A stretch of DNA of 64,000 bases from Phylloscopus collybita (Eukaryota; Chordata; Aves; Passeriformes; Phylloscopidae). The notes under the pieces are model-generated. The model did not search any database, had not been told where the DNA came from, and saw only the letters and a program-made list of their open reading frames with translations. The position numbers were made by a program, and so were the translations under genes. Position 1 is the stretch's first letter; every line of letters starts with the position of its first letter. Location: positions 32,704,501 through 32,768,500 of the forward strand of contig JAJNNQ010000075.1 of assembly GCA_027886175.1 (NCBI GenBank), written 5' to 3'. Positions 1 through 12,500 of the stretch are shown in pieces.

Positions 1-637
1 AAGTCAAGTTAACCATGAGTCAGCAATGTCTCTGTGTGGCCAAGAAGGCAAATGGCATTGTGGGGTGCACTCTGAACAGTGTGGCCAGCAGGCCAAGGGT
101 GGCTATTCTCCCTCTCTACTCCGCCCAGGTGAGGCTGAATCTGGGGTACCGTGTCCAGTTCTGAGATCCCCAGCTCAATAAAGACAAGGAACTACTGAAG
201 AGGGTCTGGCAGAGGGTTATGAAGATGTTTGGGAGACTGGAACATCTCTCTCATGAGGACAGGCTGAGGGAGCTGGTTCTGTTCAAGCTGGAGAAGAGAC
301 TACTGAGAGGGGATCTTATCAATGAACACAAATATCTTAAGGCCAGGTGTTAGGAAGACAGAGCCAGACTTTTTTCAGTGATGCCCAGCAATGGGACAAC
401 AGGCAATGGGCACAAACTGAAACACAGGAAGTTCCATCTGACTATGAGAAAAAACTTTACTTTGAGGGTGACAGAGCACTGGAACAGGCTGCCCAGTGGT
501 TATGGAGTCTCCATCTCTGGAGATATTCAAAACCTGCCTGGATGCAATCCTGAGCAACCTGTTACAGGTGAGCCTGCTTTAGCAGGGAGTTTGGATCAGA
601 CAATCTTCAGAGGGCCCTTCCAGCCCCAATTGATTTG
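1..637 (+). mobile_element. CR1 LINE fragment, 3' portion, + orientation
   Basis: The sequence follows the avian CR1 3' region: GGCCAAGAAGGCAAATGGCA near 40, CTGGAGAAGAGACTACTGAG near 288, GGGCACAAACTGAAACACAG near 408, CACTGGAACAGGCTGCCCAG near 477, ending at CTTCCAGCCCCAAT near 630. It is cut by the window edge on the left. Frames are broken, so it is not coding. Subfamily cannot be assigned by eye. Confidence 0.88.
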
Positions 638-3180
638 TGACTGACTCTGAATTTCTTATGTCTGAAAAATTGTGTATGAACTAAAGAGTTTATTACTTAG
701 GGTTCATTCAAGAAATTCCAAAGGAAACAGTATTTACTCTATATAACAACCTGTCATTCTACAACTTGAGTACCACCTTTGTCAAGCTGTATCTATGTTT
801 TTTAGAACAAAGTAAAACCAAAAGCAAACATTAAACAAAACAAAACAAGCAAGTTCACTATTTGACTGTTACAGGAAGTACAACAGTAACTGGTTAGTCA
901 ATACCTGGATTCAAACAGAAAGTTCTTTGGAAGACAATTCATGGCCAAATTAGGCAAGATAGCAAGATTCACATTTAATGACTAATTCTGTACCAGACAT
1001 TCAAGTGGGAAGGAGTAGCCTCTAATCTTGCACCTGAAATGAGTAAAAAAGGTAACAGGATTCCTCCCTCTTTACAGCCTCCCTATCCTTTTTGGATGCG
1101 AGCCCTTCACAAAAAGAAATATGAGAAAGGAAGTTTTACAGGCAGACTCCTCTGAAATAACAGCAAGAGTAGCTGTGAGACAGGGGATTTCTACTCCTGA
1201 CAAGCCTACTGTCCAAACTGCTGTCAAGTCAGCAGTCTGCAGACCTGTCTGGACATCTTGGTGCTATTTGAAGCCATCAGGTTAGCTGAGATAAATGAAG
1301 AGCCACACATTATCAAGCATGTCAGCTTGCTCACTGTCTCACCATTATTTTGAATAAGGATTCCAGTCCTGAAAGAGCCTTGGAACAGCTGAGAAGACAC
1401 AAGGTTTGTATTTTGCTCATGGCAACCTAAAAAACATTCTACCCAAGACTCACCAATCTGTAGTCACAAATGTCCATTGTCTTAAGTCCAAATCCAAGCA
1501 CCAACACCTGCTCACAGGTGCACATGAAATACTGTTGAAGATCCCAGCCTTTAATAGCCCTACATTTTATGCATGATAGCACTCCAAAGAGCACCACGGT
1601 CTCAGTACCAGGTGGGGTTCAACTAAGTGCCACAGGAGAGAGTGTCTTATATCAACCAGAATTAAATTGTCCCTAGTCTTATTAAACATATGAGATCTAA
1701 CATGACAGGAGCAGGAGGAGTAAGCTGTCAGTCAACATAAATATAAGCCCCCTCTAAAAAGTGACGTACTGAATCATTTTGTGGTACAGAATCATTTTGT
1801 GATAAAGCAGAAACAATAAATTGGATTAGCAAGGCTTCAGTTCTCACTACATATTTAAAATTCTATTTTAAAATGCAGTTACCTTAACATTGGCCATGGA
1901 TAGAGGTTTTTTCCACTTCAAAAACTGTAGATTTCCATATTCATGGATCTCCCATCCATACCTTGACGAGACTCGCAATCAAGGAAATTAAAGTGCTTAC
2001 TGATGTAACACAAAGTGAAACTCAAATCATATGGAAACCATGTGACACAGTTAATGATTTGCTATCTGTAAAGAACTGTCTTTCTTATGATTGTATTATA
2101 AAAATTGTGCTCTAAAAATTGGTATAGAAGTCCCTGTTAATAATAAATACTAAGTTTAACAGATTATAAATTTCTCTTCAATAAAATAATTTAACAATTT
2201 ACTTCACCAAAGAAAAAAAAAACAAAAACAAACAAACAAACAAAAAAAACCCACAAACCACTTTGCCTTTGTATATTTCTGCACCTGTGTATTCATTTTC
2301 AAATTTAGACTTTATTTCATTAGACCTGTTGAACAAAAGCCAATAGATATCTCTGTGTATGTGTATGTAGATATCACGCAAGTGTATGTGTGTGCAATTA
2401 TATGCATACGTATGATTATATATATTCATTCATTTATTTGTACACCCATGTATATATCCCAAAGATTTATGCAAAAAGAACAATCTTTTTGGCTATAATA
2501 AAAAACTGTAGTACAATGCACTTAAAAAAAAATTCTTTCTGTGCAATGATGCATGAAGAGACTGTATGTGGCCAAGGACAGGTGATTAAAATTGTTTTCC
2601 TCTGGTAAAACTACAGATGTTTACAAGAGTTTGCTCCAGCTGAGCTGTTGGTACTCAACATGAAATTTTTATGCATGTTTAAAACAGCTGCAGGGTACAA
2701 GGCACAGGTGTGATTCCACCTCTGTGACTGTGCTGCACAGGATGATGTTCACCCTCAGCCTGTAGCTTTTCTAGATCTTAGGACAGGAGGTACAATCCTC
2801 AGTGTCTTCATAATAAATATGATATCAACACTTGTCTTTTTTTGTGTGCCTTCCTGCTTCTCCCTTACACTTTCGAAACATCCTAGTCCTAAACAGTCCT
2901 TGCAGTGCTTGAAAGACTATTAAGTCAGTCAAGTCACAAACTCACTGCTATGTCCTTTGTTATAAAAAAAATTACAAAAACTCTATGGCACATAGGGAGG
3001 GGCAAGGTTTGTGTACCTGATTCTTGGAGTGTAAATCAAGCAACCCAGAAGACAAATTACTAGCTGAATGATTTATCTGTTTTCTGGTTAGACTTGGCAT
3101 CAAAGCAAGCACAATTCTAAATTGTGGCAAATCTCCTCTGGTATTCAGTACACATCCTTTTATTTGCTTCCAAATGTGGT
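638..3180. other. Non-coding AT-rich DNA, no gene seen
   Basis: No exon, CpG island or recognisable transposon was seen on either strand. The only distinct structure is an A/C-rich AAAC-repeat tract at about 2211-2260. XKR9, expected in this direction on the - strand, was looked for and no coding exon was recognised. Confidence 0.5.
2211..2260. repeat. A-rich / (AAAC)n low-complexity tract
   Basis: It consists of A runs and AAAC units, ending in CCCACAAACC. It is one of several AAAC/TTTG tracts in the window. Confidence 0.8.
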
Positions 3181-3184
3181 AGGA

Positions 3185-3310
3185 AGGACCCTTCAAGTAT
3201 TTATAGCCATTGATGAGCCTTCTCTTCTACAGACTGGACATAACCAGCTCTTTCAGCCTTTCCTTATTAGATAAGTGTCCCAGGCCCGTCATCATCTCCC
3301 ACAAACCTGC
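3185..3310 (-). mobile_element. Old, diverged CR1 fragment, - orientation
   Basis: TTCTCTTCTACAGACTGGAC, then AACCAGCTCTTTCAGCCTTTCC and CAGGCCCGTCATCATCTCC resemble the reverse complement of the CR1 'GAGGCTGAGAGAGCTGGG...GGAGAAGAGAA' segment. Divergence is higher than in the other CR1 copies, and the boundaries are approximate. Confidence 0.6.
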
Positions 3311-5183
3311 TAATCTGACTATTTTACTTTTTCTACACAATATTGCCCCTCCATGCAGGAATCTTGCAGCCCATGGCCTTTCTCTCTACAAGATCTGCAT
3401 CACTTTTTGGTTTAAGGTCTTTTTACTTATCTCTGTACCAGATAAAATAATAAAAATATAACGAAACAGAAAGAAAAATTCTGCAAGCAAAAAATCTTCT
3501 CAATGAGATATTCATGTGCCAATGGCTATAAAGATAAGTCTCTCAAGACATTTTCTGTCTGCTATTCAATTGATTCTGACTAATTATTGCAGAATTACAT
3601 GCTTGTGCTTAGTTCTATTAGGCTATTACACAGCCATAGTGGAGAGGCATTTATCCTCACCATTTATGCTTAAAATATAAAAAAAAGCCAAGTGCCAGTA
3701 CTCAAAGATTTCTTGTGCTAAAAATTCAAACCTTGTGGGATTTTCAGAAATACCAGTCTGCGTCTTGTGTATCTCATAGTTGCCACAAAATTAATCATCA
3801 TATATCACCAACAATCTAATTTTAGGTTTGTTTATTTGTTTATTATTTAGGAAACTCAGTTGGTTTTGGTTTATTTACTGGTAGCCTACCTGCTTCAGAA
3901 CATCCTCCCCCTCAAAAAAATTAACAATGCAAAACAGAGAACCAAAAAAAAACTTGAGGATATACATTCATCTTTTCTTACACCACATCACAGCATAATA
4001 GCAGGATTTTCACTAACATGCCTATTAACCTCTATATTATATGAGAAGCAACAGATTTTTTAAACAGATGGGCTTGTGCAGGAAATGAAGATGATCAAAG
4101 AACCTGTACTTCGTTCTCCAAAGGCACCATTGCTGCCACCTACAGATGAAACAAATTCTCAGCTCCTACCTAACATCAGAAAATGCTTTACTACAGGACA
4201 GCAAGAGTAGTAACAACTATTCCCCGGAGAACAGGTCCCCAAACAACTCTTAATTTGGGGGAAAAAAAAGCCTTGTGATGTTAAAAATAATAGCACCTTA
4301 CTGAGTTATCAATGACATATAAAATTCAGATATATAATTTTGGAAACCCTGTCTAAACATTCAGAATTTTCTTAAAAAATAGAAAACCACTTAAATACAC
4401 AACTTGCCTTGGCTTAGGTACTAGCTTTTTCTAATGACTAAACGAAACTTTACCTGAAGACTGAAAATGGGTTGAATGTACCAATAGCTATACAAATATG
4501 CTACAAAATAAGCATAAGAGGGTGCCTCAGGATTAGGTAAATACAAGTTTAGTCACAGTTTCTTACAAACGAGTATACAGGCAAATGATATGGGGAGAGA
4601 CTAGAATATTTTGTATGGGGTTTTCTTGATTATTTCAGCAGCATATCTGCACACATAAAAGCTGCTTTCCTTTGACCTGTAACATCCCTTCTGTTGTCTG
4701 TAGTTCATGCTTTAATGAGCAAAAAAAAAAAAAAATTTAATGGTTTTATATCTTAAATAAGTAAAGATTTATCAGATAAATCAAGGAAATTTGCTTGGAG
4801 GCCTAAATATAGTTAATATTACAGTTTCTAGCTGTGGCTTTGTATTGCTAAGATCACCTTCTAATAATCTCAAACCATATGAGATTTTATATAAAACAAA
4901 CAGACAATATTTGAAATTCTAATATTAGTAAAGTTACCTGCAGTAGTATTACCTGTTTTTATTTCAGGTTAAATTATATTTATTCTTCATTTACATGTAG
5001 TTTAAGGAGAGAACAAGTCTACCCTATGTTCTTGAACAGTGTCACTTGAAAGGCAATTAATCAGGGGTTTCAGAGGAGACGCTGCAAAGCCAAACAGGTA
5101 AATTTCAGCCCCTTGCAGGATCTACAATGAAAGCTGCTCGCAGACACATTATTTCTACTTGGGTGATAGTGACATAATTTCAC
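3311..5183. other. Non-coding AT-rich DNA, no gene seen
   Basis: It holds only A/T-rich sequence with short homopolymers, including an A run near 4720-4735. No splice-flanked coding segment was recognised on either strand. Confidence 0.5.
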
Positions 5184-5672
5184 AAAATCACAGGATGGCT
5201 CCCTCCAGCAGAGGGACCGCTGGAGTTCATGTTTGAAGCCCCAGCTGAAGCAGGGTCACCTGGAGCCGGGTACCCAGGACGGTGTCCAGATGAGTTTTGA
5301 GCATCGCCAAGGATGCAAACTCCACAACCTCCCTGGCCCCCCTTGACCACCTCTTGGTCATCCACACAGTGAAAAAGTGTTTCCTGATGTTCAGAGTGAA
5401 CATCCTGGGTTCCAGTTTGTGCCCATTGCCTCTGCTCCTGGCACTGGGCACCATGACAGGACCTGGGGCAATTGCCCTGTGACAGAGCCTGGCTCTGTTC
5501 ACTACACACTCTCTCTTCACGTTTTTACACGTTGATGGGATTTTCCCGAGCTGTTCTTCTCCAGGCTGGACAGTGCCATCTCTCAGTTTTTCCAAACAAA
5601 AGAGATGCTCCAGTCCGCTCATCACCTTAGTGGCCCTTTGCTGGACACTCTCCAGTAGCTCTCCAATTTTAT
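5184..5672 (-). mobile_element. CR1 LINE fragment, - orientation, abutting the LACTB2 island
   Basis: The + strand reads as reverse-complement CR1: CAGGACGGTGTCCAGATGAG, AAGGATGCAAACTCCACAAC, GTTCTTCTCCAGGCTGGACA, GTGGCCCTTTGCTGGACACT. Reading frames of 109-132 codons on the - strand are CR1 remnants, not host genes. It ends within ~20 bp of where the CpG island starts and about 460 bp before the LACTB2 ATG. Confidence 0.9.
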
Positions 5673-5689
5673 TAAAAATGCTGAATCCT

Positions 5690-6560
5690 AGACAGCTGCA
5701 ATGTGCCGTGCGGGAGCGTACGCTCCTATATACGCTGTTAGTGGGCGTGTTCCTGGGATACGGAGAAGGCGCATCTGTCTCTTACAATAAATTCCTCCGG
5801 AAAAAGCCGGCAGAGCGCGGACATGCCTCACCGGGCAGCAGCGAGGCACCGACCCGGCACGGAGAACTGAATCCACGGACAACTGGCCTCCTCCACGGCG
5901 GAGAGCTTTACGTGACTGCATCACCACGGTGCTCGTCCTTAGCAGCCGGGTTTTACCGCACAGCCGCGGCCGGCCCGCCCCGCCGTGGGGCGGAAGCAGC
6001 CGCCTCAGAGGCGGGCGGAAGGCGCCGCCGCCGGGCAGCGGGGGGAGGAGCCCGGGCACTCGGGGCTTCCGCCCGCCCAGCCCGTGGCGTCCGGAGGGAA
6101 GCGGAGCCGCCTTTGCGGGAGCTCGCTGCAGAGATGGTGTCGCTGCTGCCGCGCATCGAACGGCTCTCGTCGCGGGTGGTGCGGGTGCTGGGCTGCAACC
6201 CGGGGCCCATGACCCTGCAGGGCACCAACACCTACCTGGTGGGCACCGGGCACAGGTACCAACCCTGCTCGGAGAGCGGGGCAGGGCACGGCCGACAGGG
6301 CTCCGGTGCCCCGGCCCTGCTTGGGGATCGTGCGCTCCCTCCAGCTCGAGAGGCCGCTACTGGCCTGTTCCCAAATCCCTTAGTCAGCATTAAAAAGAGA
6401 AAAGAAGTCGTACAGCGTTAAATTTTAAGATGCGGCTTGGGCGGGTGGGATGTGGAGTCTCGTCCGGGCGACCCTTGGGCTGAGGCCGGGAGTTCAGTGA
6501 GGGAAGCGAGCTTGTGCCTCAGGCCGCGCAGCTCCCCCGCCGTACTAAACGGTGGCTGCT
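5690..6560. promoter_or_regulatory. LACTB2: CpG island / promoter region of LACTB2
   Basis: CpG density and GC content rise sharply after the CR1 fragment ends near 5672 and fall again near 6560. GC-box-like stretches (CCGCCCCGCC, GGGGCGGAAG) lie near 5975-5995 and a CRE/E-box-like TACGTGAC at 5909-5916. There is no TATA box near the ATG. In mammals XKR9 is transcribed divergently from this promoter; that is family knowledge and is not shown here by any - strand coding exon. Confidence 0.85.
6134..6255 (+). CDS. LACTB2: LACTB2 coding exon 1
   Basis: It encodes residues 1-40 plus two bases of codon 41 (AG|A, Arg). The donor is CACAG|GTACC. The exon lies inside a CpG island and contains the family signature [19 protein letters not shown]. 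It is much more GC-rich than the later exons. Confidence 0.95.
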
Positions 6561-9500
6561 GCCACTTGCCGCGGAGTTGTAAATGTGTGGCCTACATTTA
6601 TTACTTATCCCAGTTTTTAAATTGCTATGCCACGGCGATGGAATATCAGGAGGCAAATGGTGACGTCTGGATATGGAGACATCCATTATTGCTAAACATT
6701 AATATTACTTGGCTGTCATATGAACACTCTTTATTCTCTGGTGTGTATTTCTCTCTCCCTTTTTTGTGGTCCGTGTGTAGAAGAGTCCTTATTGACACAG
6801 GAGAGCCAGCTATTCCTGAATATATCAGCTGTTTAAAGCAGGCACTGTCAGAGTTCAACATCGCGATTCAAGAAATTTTAGTCACACACTGGCATCGTGA
6901 TCATACTGGTGGAATACCTGATATCTGCAAAAACATCCCGAATGGTAGGCTAAAGATTTCAGATATTGATGAAAATGTTAGATACATGGCAAGAAAAACA
7001 TTAACTGAATGCTTCTGTGCAATTCAACTGGATTATTTGTCTGGAATTGCTGTTGCTACATATAACTAAAAATAAACTACATGCAATTTCCTGATTCTGC
7101 TGCAGTGTGTAGATTGAGAGCAATGAGCAACCTGAATGCAATGGAGTGCTACTACAGGCTTTCTTCAATATCTGTGCATGCTTTCATAGTGATTTTTTTC
7201 TTATGTGTGAATAATGAAAACCTAGATTACTATCAGCATGGTATTAAGAGATGTGAGAAGAACTGGATACTGCTTCTGTTTTACTTGGACAGCAATGATT
7301 AATTTATTGTTATTTTCACTTCTGTAGAAACAAGTAGCTTGAATTTTGAAAAAGAAATTTGCATAACTTTGGGCTTCCTTACAGGAACCCATTAGTAGTT
7401 GCTTACAAATTCATAGGCCTCAAAGGTGGAGGGGAAAGCAGAAGGGCAGTCTGCAAGTAAAGTCTGATCTAAAAATATGTATTCTGTGTTGATAGACAGT
7501 AAGAGACATTTCTGTGTTGGTATCTGAGAAGAGAGTAAGCGGTATGGATATTGTCGTGATTCTTAACATCATTGGACTTTGTCACGAGCTTTGTCACAGG
7601 CTTAATTTTGTAAAGTTGCCAGGTGCTTATCTTCACTGAAGCCTGGGCACTACTGAAAACAATTGGTGTCTTGGAGACATGGGTGTATTGGTGTCTTGGT
7701 GAGGATTTTGGGCTTGTCAGCCTATCCATGTGCTCATAAAGGCTAGCAAGGAATATAAATGCCTTTCTGGGTTGCTGTCTATAGCTATTCCAGCCAAGGT
7801 GCTTGCATTTTTTGCACTGTTCAGAATGATAAAAGCTGAGAGAAGTTACAGGTCAAAAAGTCTTCTTTTAGGCAAATGTTGAGTGATGCTTCTGTGAATC
7901 ATAAAGCAAAGTGTGAGCGCAGAGGTCTTAGTGACATTTTAAAAACTTGAGGGAATTGGCTCATGAGTCAAGAGGGAACATTTGTAAGATATAAGAATTA
8001 CTGATCTTTATTAATTTCATTTGTGATTTTTTTTCCAGCTTCAAATTTGTCACTGGTACAGAGTCCTGTATTCAAAATCAGTGGCTTTCACTGTTTAATT
8101 TTGGCTCTGGAATAAGGTTACTCTACAAATATAAAGTTACTTTACAGAATTTATTGTTTCTATTTTGTATTCATACTGTGTGATAATTAGTAGTACTTAA
8201 TCAAAAAGTAACCTGTCTCTGGAATTACCTTAACGACAAATTCAAAACATAGCTTTCTTTGCTTTCCTTTAATATTAGACTCAGAATATCGCATATCTAA
8301 GCTCCCTCGTGTCCCTCACTGTGAAGAAACAATAGAAGGAGGACATAAATATTTTTATCTTAAAGATGGAGATATGATACAGACAGAGGGAGCCACACTC
8401 AGGTAACCGTGAATGTCTGCAAGTTCTTTTTTTTTTTTTTTTTTTCAGAATTCTGACATGTACAGGTATCCTAATTTCTAATGATTGCCAATCCATACAT
8501 CTAATCTTTTCAGCACTTATGCATGTACACTTCCTATCATGATCCAGCAGGATATGTTAATACAAAGACATTGTTTTTATGAATGAGAATTATCAGAAAT
8601 TAGCCTTTGGATTTAATCTTTGGACTCAGCAGATAAATTAACAATATTTCCCTGGAAAAAACACTTTCTCCAGGAAAATCAAATAGGATTTTACATGCTT
8701 TCTCATCACTCATACATAATTAGTTACTATTAAAATTGTGGAAGTCTGTCTGGGTTTTTTAGCATGCCTTTCTTTTTACTTTAAAAATATTTCCCTAGGA
8801 GACTCTTAAACCTTTAATACTTAAAATGTTAAATTTTAGACCTTGAACCTATGAGATTCTTGTAGGGAGAACTTCCAGTTTTGGAGAACTTCTTTCTGTG
8901 GTGCATTATACTCCTATTATGTTAGTCTGAATGAGTGTGAAGCAAAAAGTTACTGGGACTCATGGAAGCACACACACAATAAAAAGGTCTGACCATTCTG
9001 TTTTCAGACTCCTTTCATTAACAAGGCATTCTTAAAAGGACAAAGTTTGCTTGTTTTCCTCAGTTTAGATGGGAACTATATCCCACTTGTAGAATATGTC
9101 ACTTAGTTGTTTGGAAGAAAAAAAAATTTAAAAGAAAAGGAGTGTATTTTGTCCAAAAGCATTTTATTTTATTAGTGTAAAAATATAAGTAAAAAGAGTA
9201 TTATATTGCATACTGAAGACCTTTCACTACCCTAAGTGGCCCATGTTTGGACAAAAATTTGGAGATAGAAAATATTTTTTTTTTTAATTTCAATCCAAGT
9301 CAGTCAAGGATTAGCACATTTTGAAGTTTGTGGTTGTGGAGCACCAGGCATAGCCCTGTTTTGTCTCACACATCCTGACTTGCAACAGGGAAGCTGCAAT
9401 TGGCAGAGAGAGTCCCCTGGAGGTGGGGCAGCATGTCCTGAGCCAACTTCCTTTTCTGCCTTTGCAGTCATGCCTTCATCAGTCCCCCATCCCAGCTCGG

Positions 9501-12500
9501 TGCCTGGAGGGCTCAAACAGGACAGCTGTGATGTTGTGGGAGCTGGGGGGTTCTTGGAAGGAGTTGTAAAAACACAGGGCTTGTAGCCAACACCTGTGAG
9601 AAGTTTGTTGTGACAATTGGGAGCTTGTTGAAGTGTGTCCTAGAAGTGAAGGGCTTCTGAGCCAACACTTCTGAGAGCAAATAGTGGGCTAGTTTATACC
9701 AGAAGGCATGGGAGTTCCCAGACACAGTCTGGTGTCCTTGTTGATCCTGAAGAGAATTTTTAACAAACATCACAGCCCCCATGGATGGGTTGTGACAGGG
9801 GTAATGCAGCCAAACTTTGTGGTTGATTAAAAGCAGGTATTCTCACTTGGGTTAATTCAGTAACTTTAAGGATACTCTTAGGCCCACCACTGGTTGCAAA
9901 ACAGCAATATCTGCATGTTAAATTTTAGTTAGCAACCTTCAGGTTTTCAAAGTGTGAAAAAGGAGCAAGACACGCTGGCAGCACCTTTCCACACACTGTG
10001 TGGCATTCTCTTTCTATTTTTTCATGTTAGTGGTTTGGCTTCCTGGTAAAATTTCATGAAGACCCGAGGGATACCATTTCCCAAAGGTGAGCCACAGGCC
10101 ATCGACTTGATTTTGATGTTGCCTCCACAGGGCGATGGCTCACCTGCTTTCTGCTGAGCTCAGTATTCAGTAGGAGCTGGAAGTCATTGCATCAGATGGT
10201 GCTGCACTTGTGTTCTCCCAGCCCTGCATCAGCGTGGCTTGGAGCCATTTGGCCTTGCCCTGTACACCACGCTTAGCACTGGCTCTGTCAGTTCCTGATC
10301 ACTCCTTTGATGCATCTGCCATTAGCAAGAAGATTCTAATGAATATCAGCAGTGATGCTGGTTGGGAGTTGTGTTATTTTCAGTCTGCATTAGCCTTGGC
10401 ATAAAGCCCTTCTGCTTTTCAGAAATCATAGTGAAAGGACACCCCAGTGCAGCTCAGGTTACCATATACTGTATACATACCCACGGTCTCTTTGCTGCAG
10501 GCTAATACAGTGCTCATCCAAGCTGTGGGTGCTTAATCCTTACCATGCAGGTGTTTAATGACCTGCACGTAGAACTGCTGAAAGACCATGATTCTTTGTA
10601 TTTGACAGCTGTGCTCCACTGCTACGGGGCTTTCAGGGAAAAATAAATTTTTGGAGACTGAACTTTATCTGGGTCAGGATCAGAAGTTTGTAGTTAATTT
10701 CTAAAAGAATAGATACCATCCTTACCCTCCTTCTGTAAAGTACAGTGTGTATGTCAAGAACTTCAAGTGTTTCAATATGGAAATAGCATGTCAATTTTAT
10801 TTTTAAAGCTTCAGAATAAAGCTGTCTATAACAGAAATTCTACATGGCTAGTCAGCTCCTTTAATGCACTTGCATTGTGGTATGTAGTGTAAGTAAAAGC
10901 ATTTTAGAGATGATTGTTCTCTACATGGTATAAGAAAATGGATTGGGATTAGGCAAAGTGATACCTGTTTACATCAACTTTTCAGCCTTTTTTGGTCAGT
11001 TTTTTTCTGGTTCTTGTTATGAGCTGCTTTGCAAGTATATTATTTTACCATCATTTGTTCTGGCTTCAAAAATGAAATATATATGCCATATGAAAAACAT
11101 ATGCTGTTTTGTTCTTTGAACAGAGTTTTATATACACCAGGACACACTGATGATCATATGATTTTACATCTAGAAGAAGAAAATGCTATATTTTCTGGTG
11201 ACTGTATTTTAGGGGAAGGAACAACAGTAATAGAAGACCTGTCTGATTACATGAAAACTTTGAAAAAGTTGTTAGAAATGAAACCAGATTTGATTTATCC
11301 AGGTTAGTAGTTTTGGTTTTGTCTCTCTTTTACTGTGTAATTTTTAAATATCTCCTCTAAGAATTTGAGAACTATTACTACAATCAAACGTCATTCCTGA
11401 TGTAACAATTCAAGTTAATAAGCAATAAGCTAAGCCCTCTTTGTCCTGGTGGTTTGCAAAACTTGAAAATTTTCAGTGATAGGTATCTTTTCCTGTCTGA
11501 AATTTCTCCATTTGAGGGTGGGACTTGTCTTTCTGTGCCCAAAGTCTTCCACTGTTGGAATCGTACAGCAAGTTTATTTTCCTTATATCTTTAGATATAT
11601 TTTCTCTATCCCTGTGCTTGAATGTTACCCTGGAAGAAAAAACAGTAGTTGTTCTTTTGTTCTTTTCATCCCCCCTACACTGTCAATGTGAGTAACCTAG
11701 TGATGTTTTTTGAGAGTGTTGTGTGTCCTTTGCAGTACAGATTAATCACAAAATCATCTTGGACAGCTGCAGAACTGTAGAATGGTTGTCTTAGTTAATG
11801 ACTTAAGTTAAGTTTGAACAAGAGCCAAGAGGCCAAAAATGTTCTAAAAATAAGTTGCCTATTCATTCAGTCTATGGCTTTCCTTTAATTCTTTTCCTCT
11901 CTCTCCTCCAAACCTTGGGAATGCATTTACTTTTCATATATATCACATGTCTGTTTGACAAGACTGCATTTTAAGAATTCATTATGTAACTAAGGTTTAA
12001 GCTCCTGATTTGCTTTTTTAGAGCTACATCTCAGGATTTTTTCTGACTTTTTCTGTTTCATCTTCAACTTGTCATTCCAGGCTACTGTATCTACATTCTC
12101 AGTTGTGCCTTGTTCCATTAGCCATCTATGTTTAGCCTACTCTCTTGTGTTCACTCTTAAAATAGCCTTCTTTTGAAGTATGTGTCCTTTAAGATCTAGG
12201 CATAAAAATGCTGTTTAAGAAAAACATTCTTACGTATTCCACAGATCTGGAGGTTGATGTAGACAGAATAGTGACTTGGTCATATTTATTGACTTAACTA
12301 CTCTTAAAACAAACAATTTTTAGCCTCCAGAATCTCAATCAAATATTTTGCTTGCTTTCTTTCTTAATACCTGCAAAACACGGTCTGTTCCTCTAACTGA
12401 ATTTCTGCCTTCCAAAAACCTCGTATATGCCAAATTCTGTTTGGTTTATCAATTTTATCTGTTGTATTTCACTCTGTTCTTGATGATTATGTATCTAGAT

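Noticed and set aside
5180..5625. Open frames of 109 and 132 codons on the - strand
   Set aside because: They lie wholly in a CR1 fragment.
1..5700. XKR9 coding exons on the - strand
   Set aside because: Expected from mammalian gene order, but no translated segment resembled XKR9. Its coding exons are presumably outside the window.
5573..6421. A 282-codon open frame through the LACTB2 promoter
   Set aside because: It begins in CR1 sequence, runs through the GC-rich island, and enters intron 1. Only the part from the ATG at 6134 has family support ([13 protein letters not shown]), so the rest is a compositional open frame.
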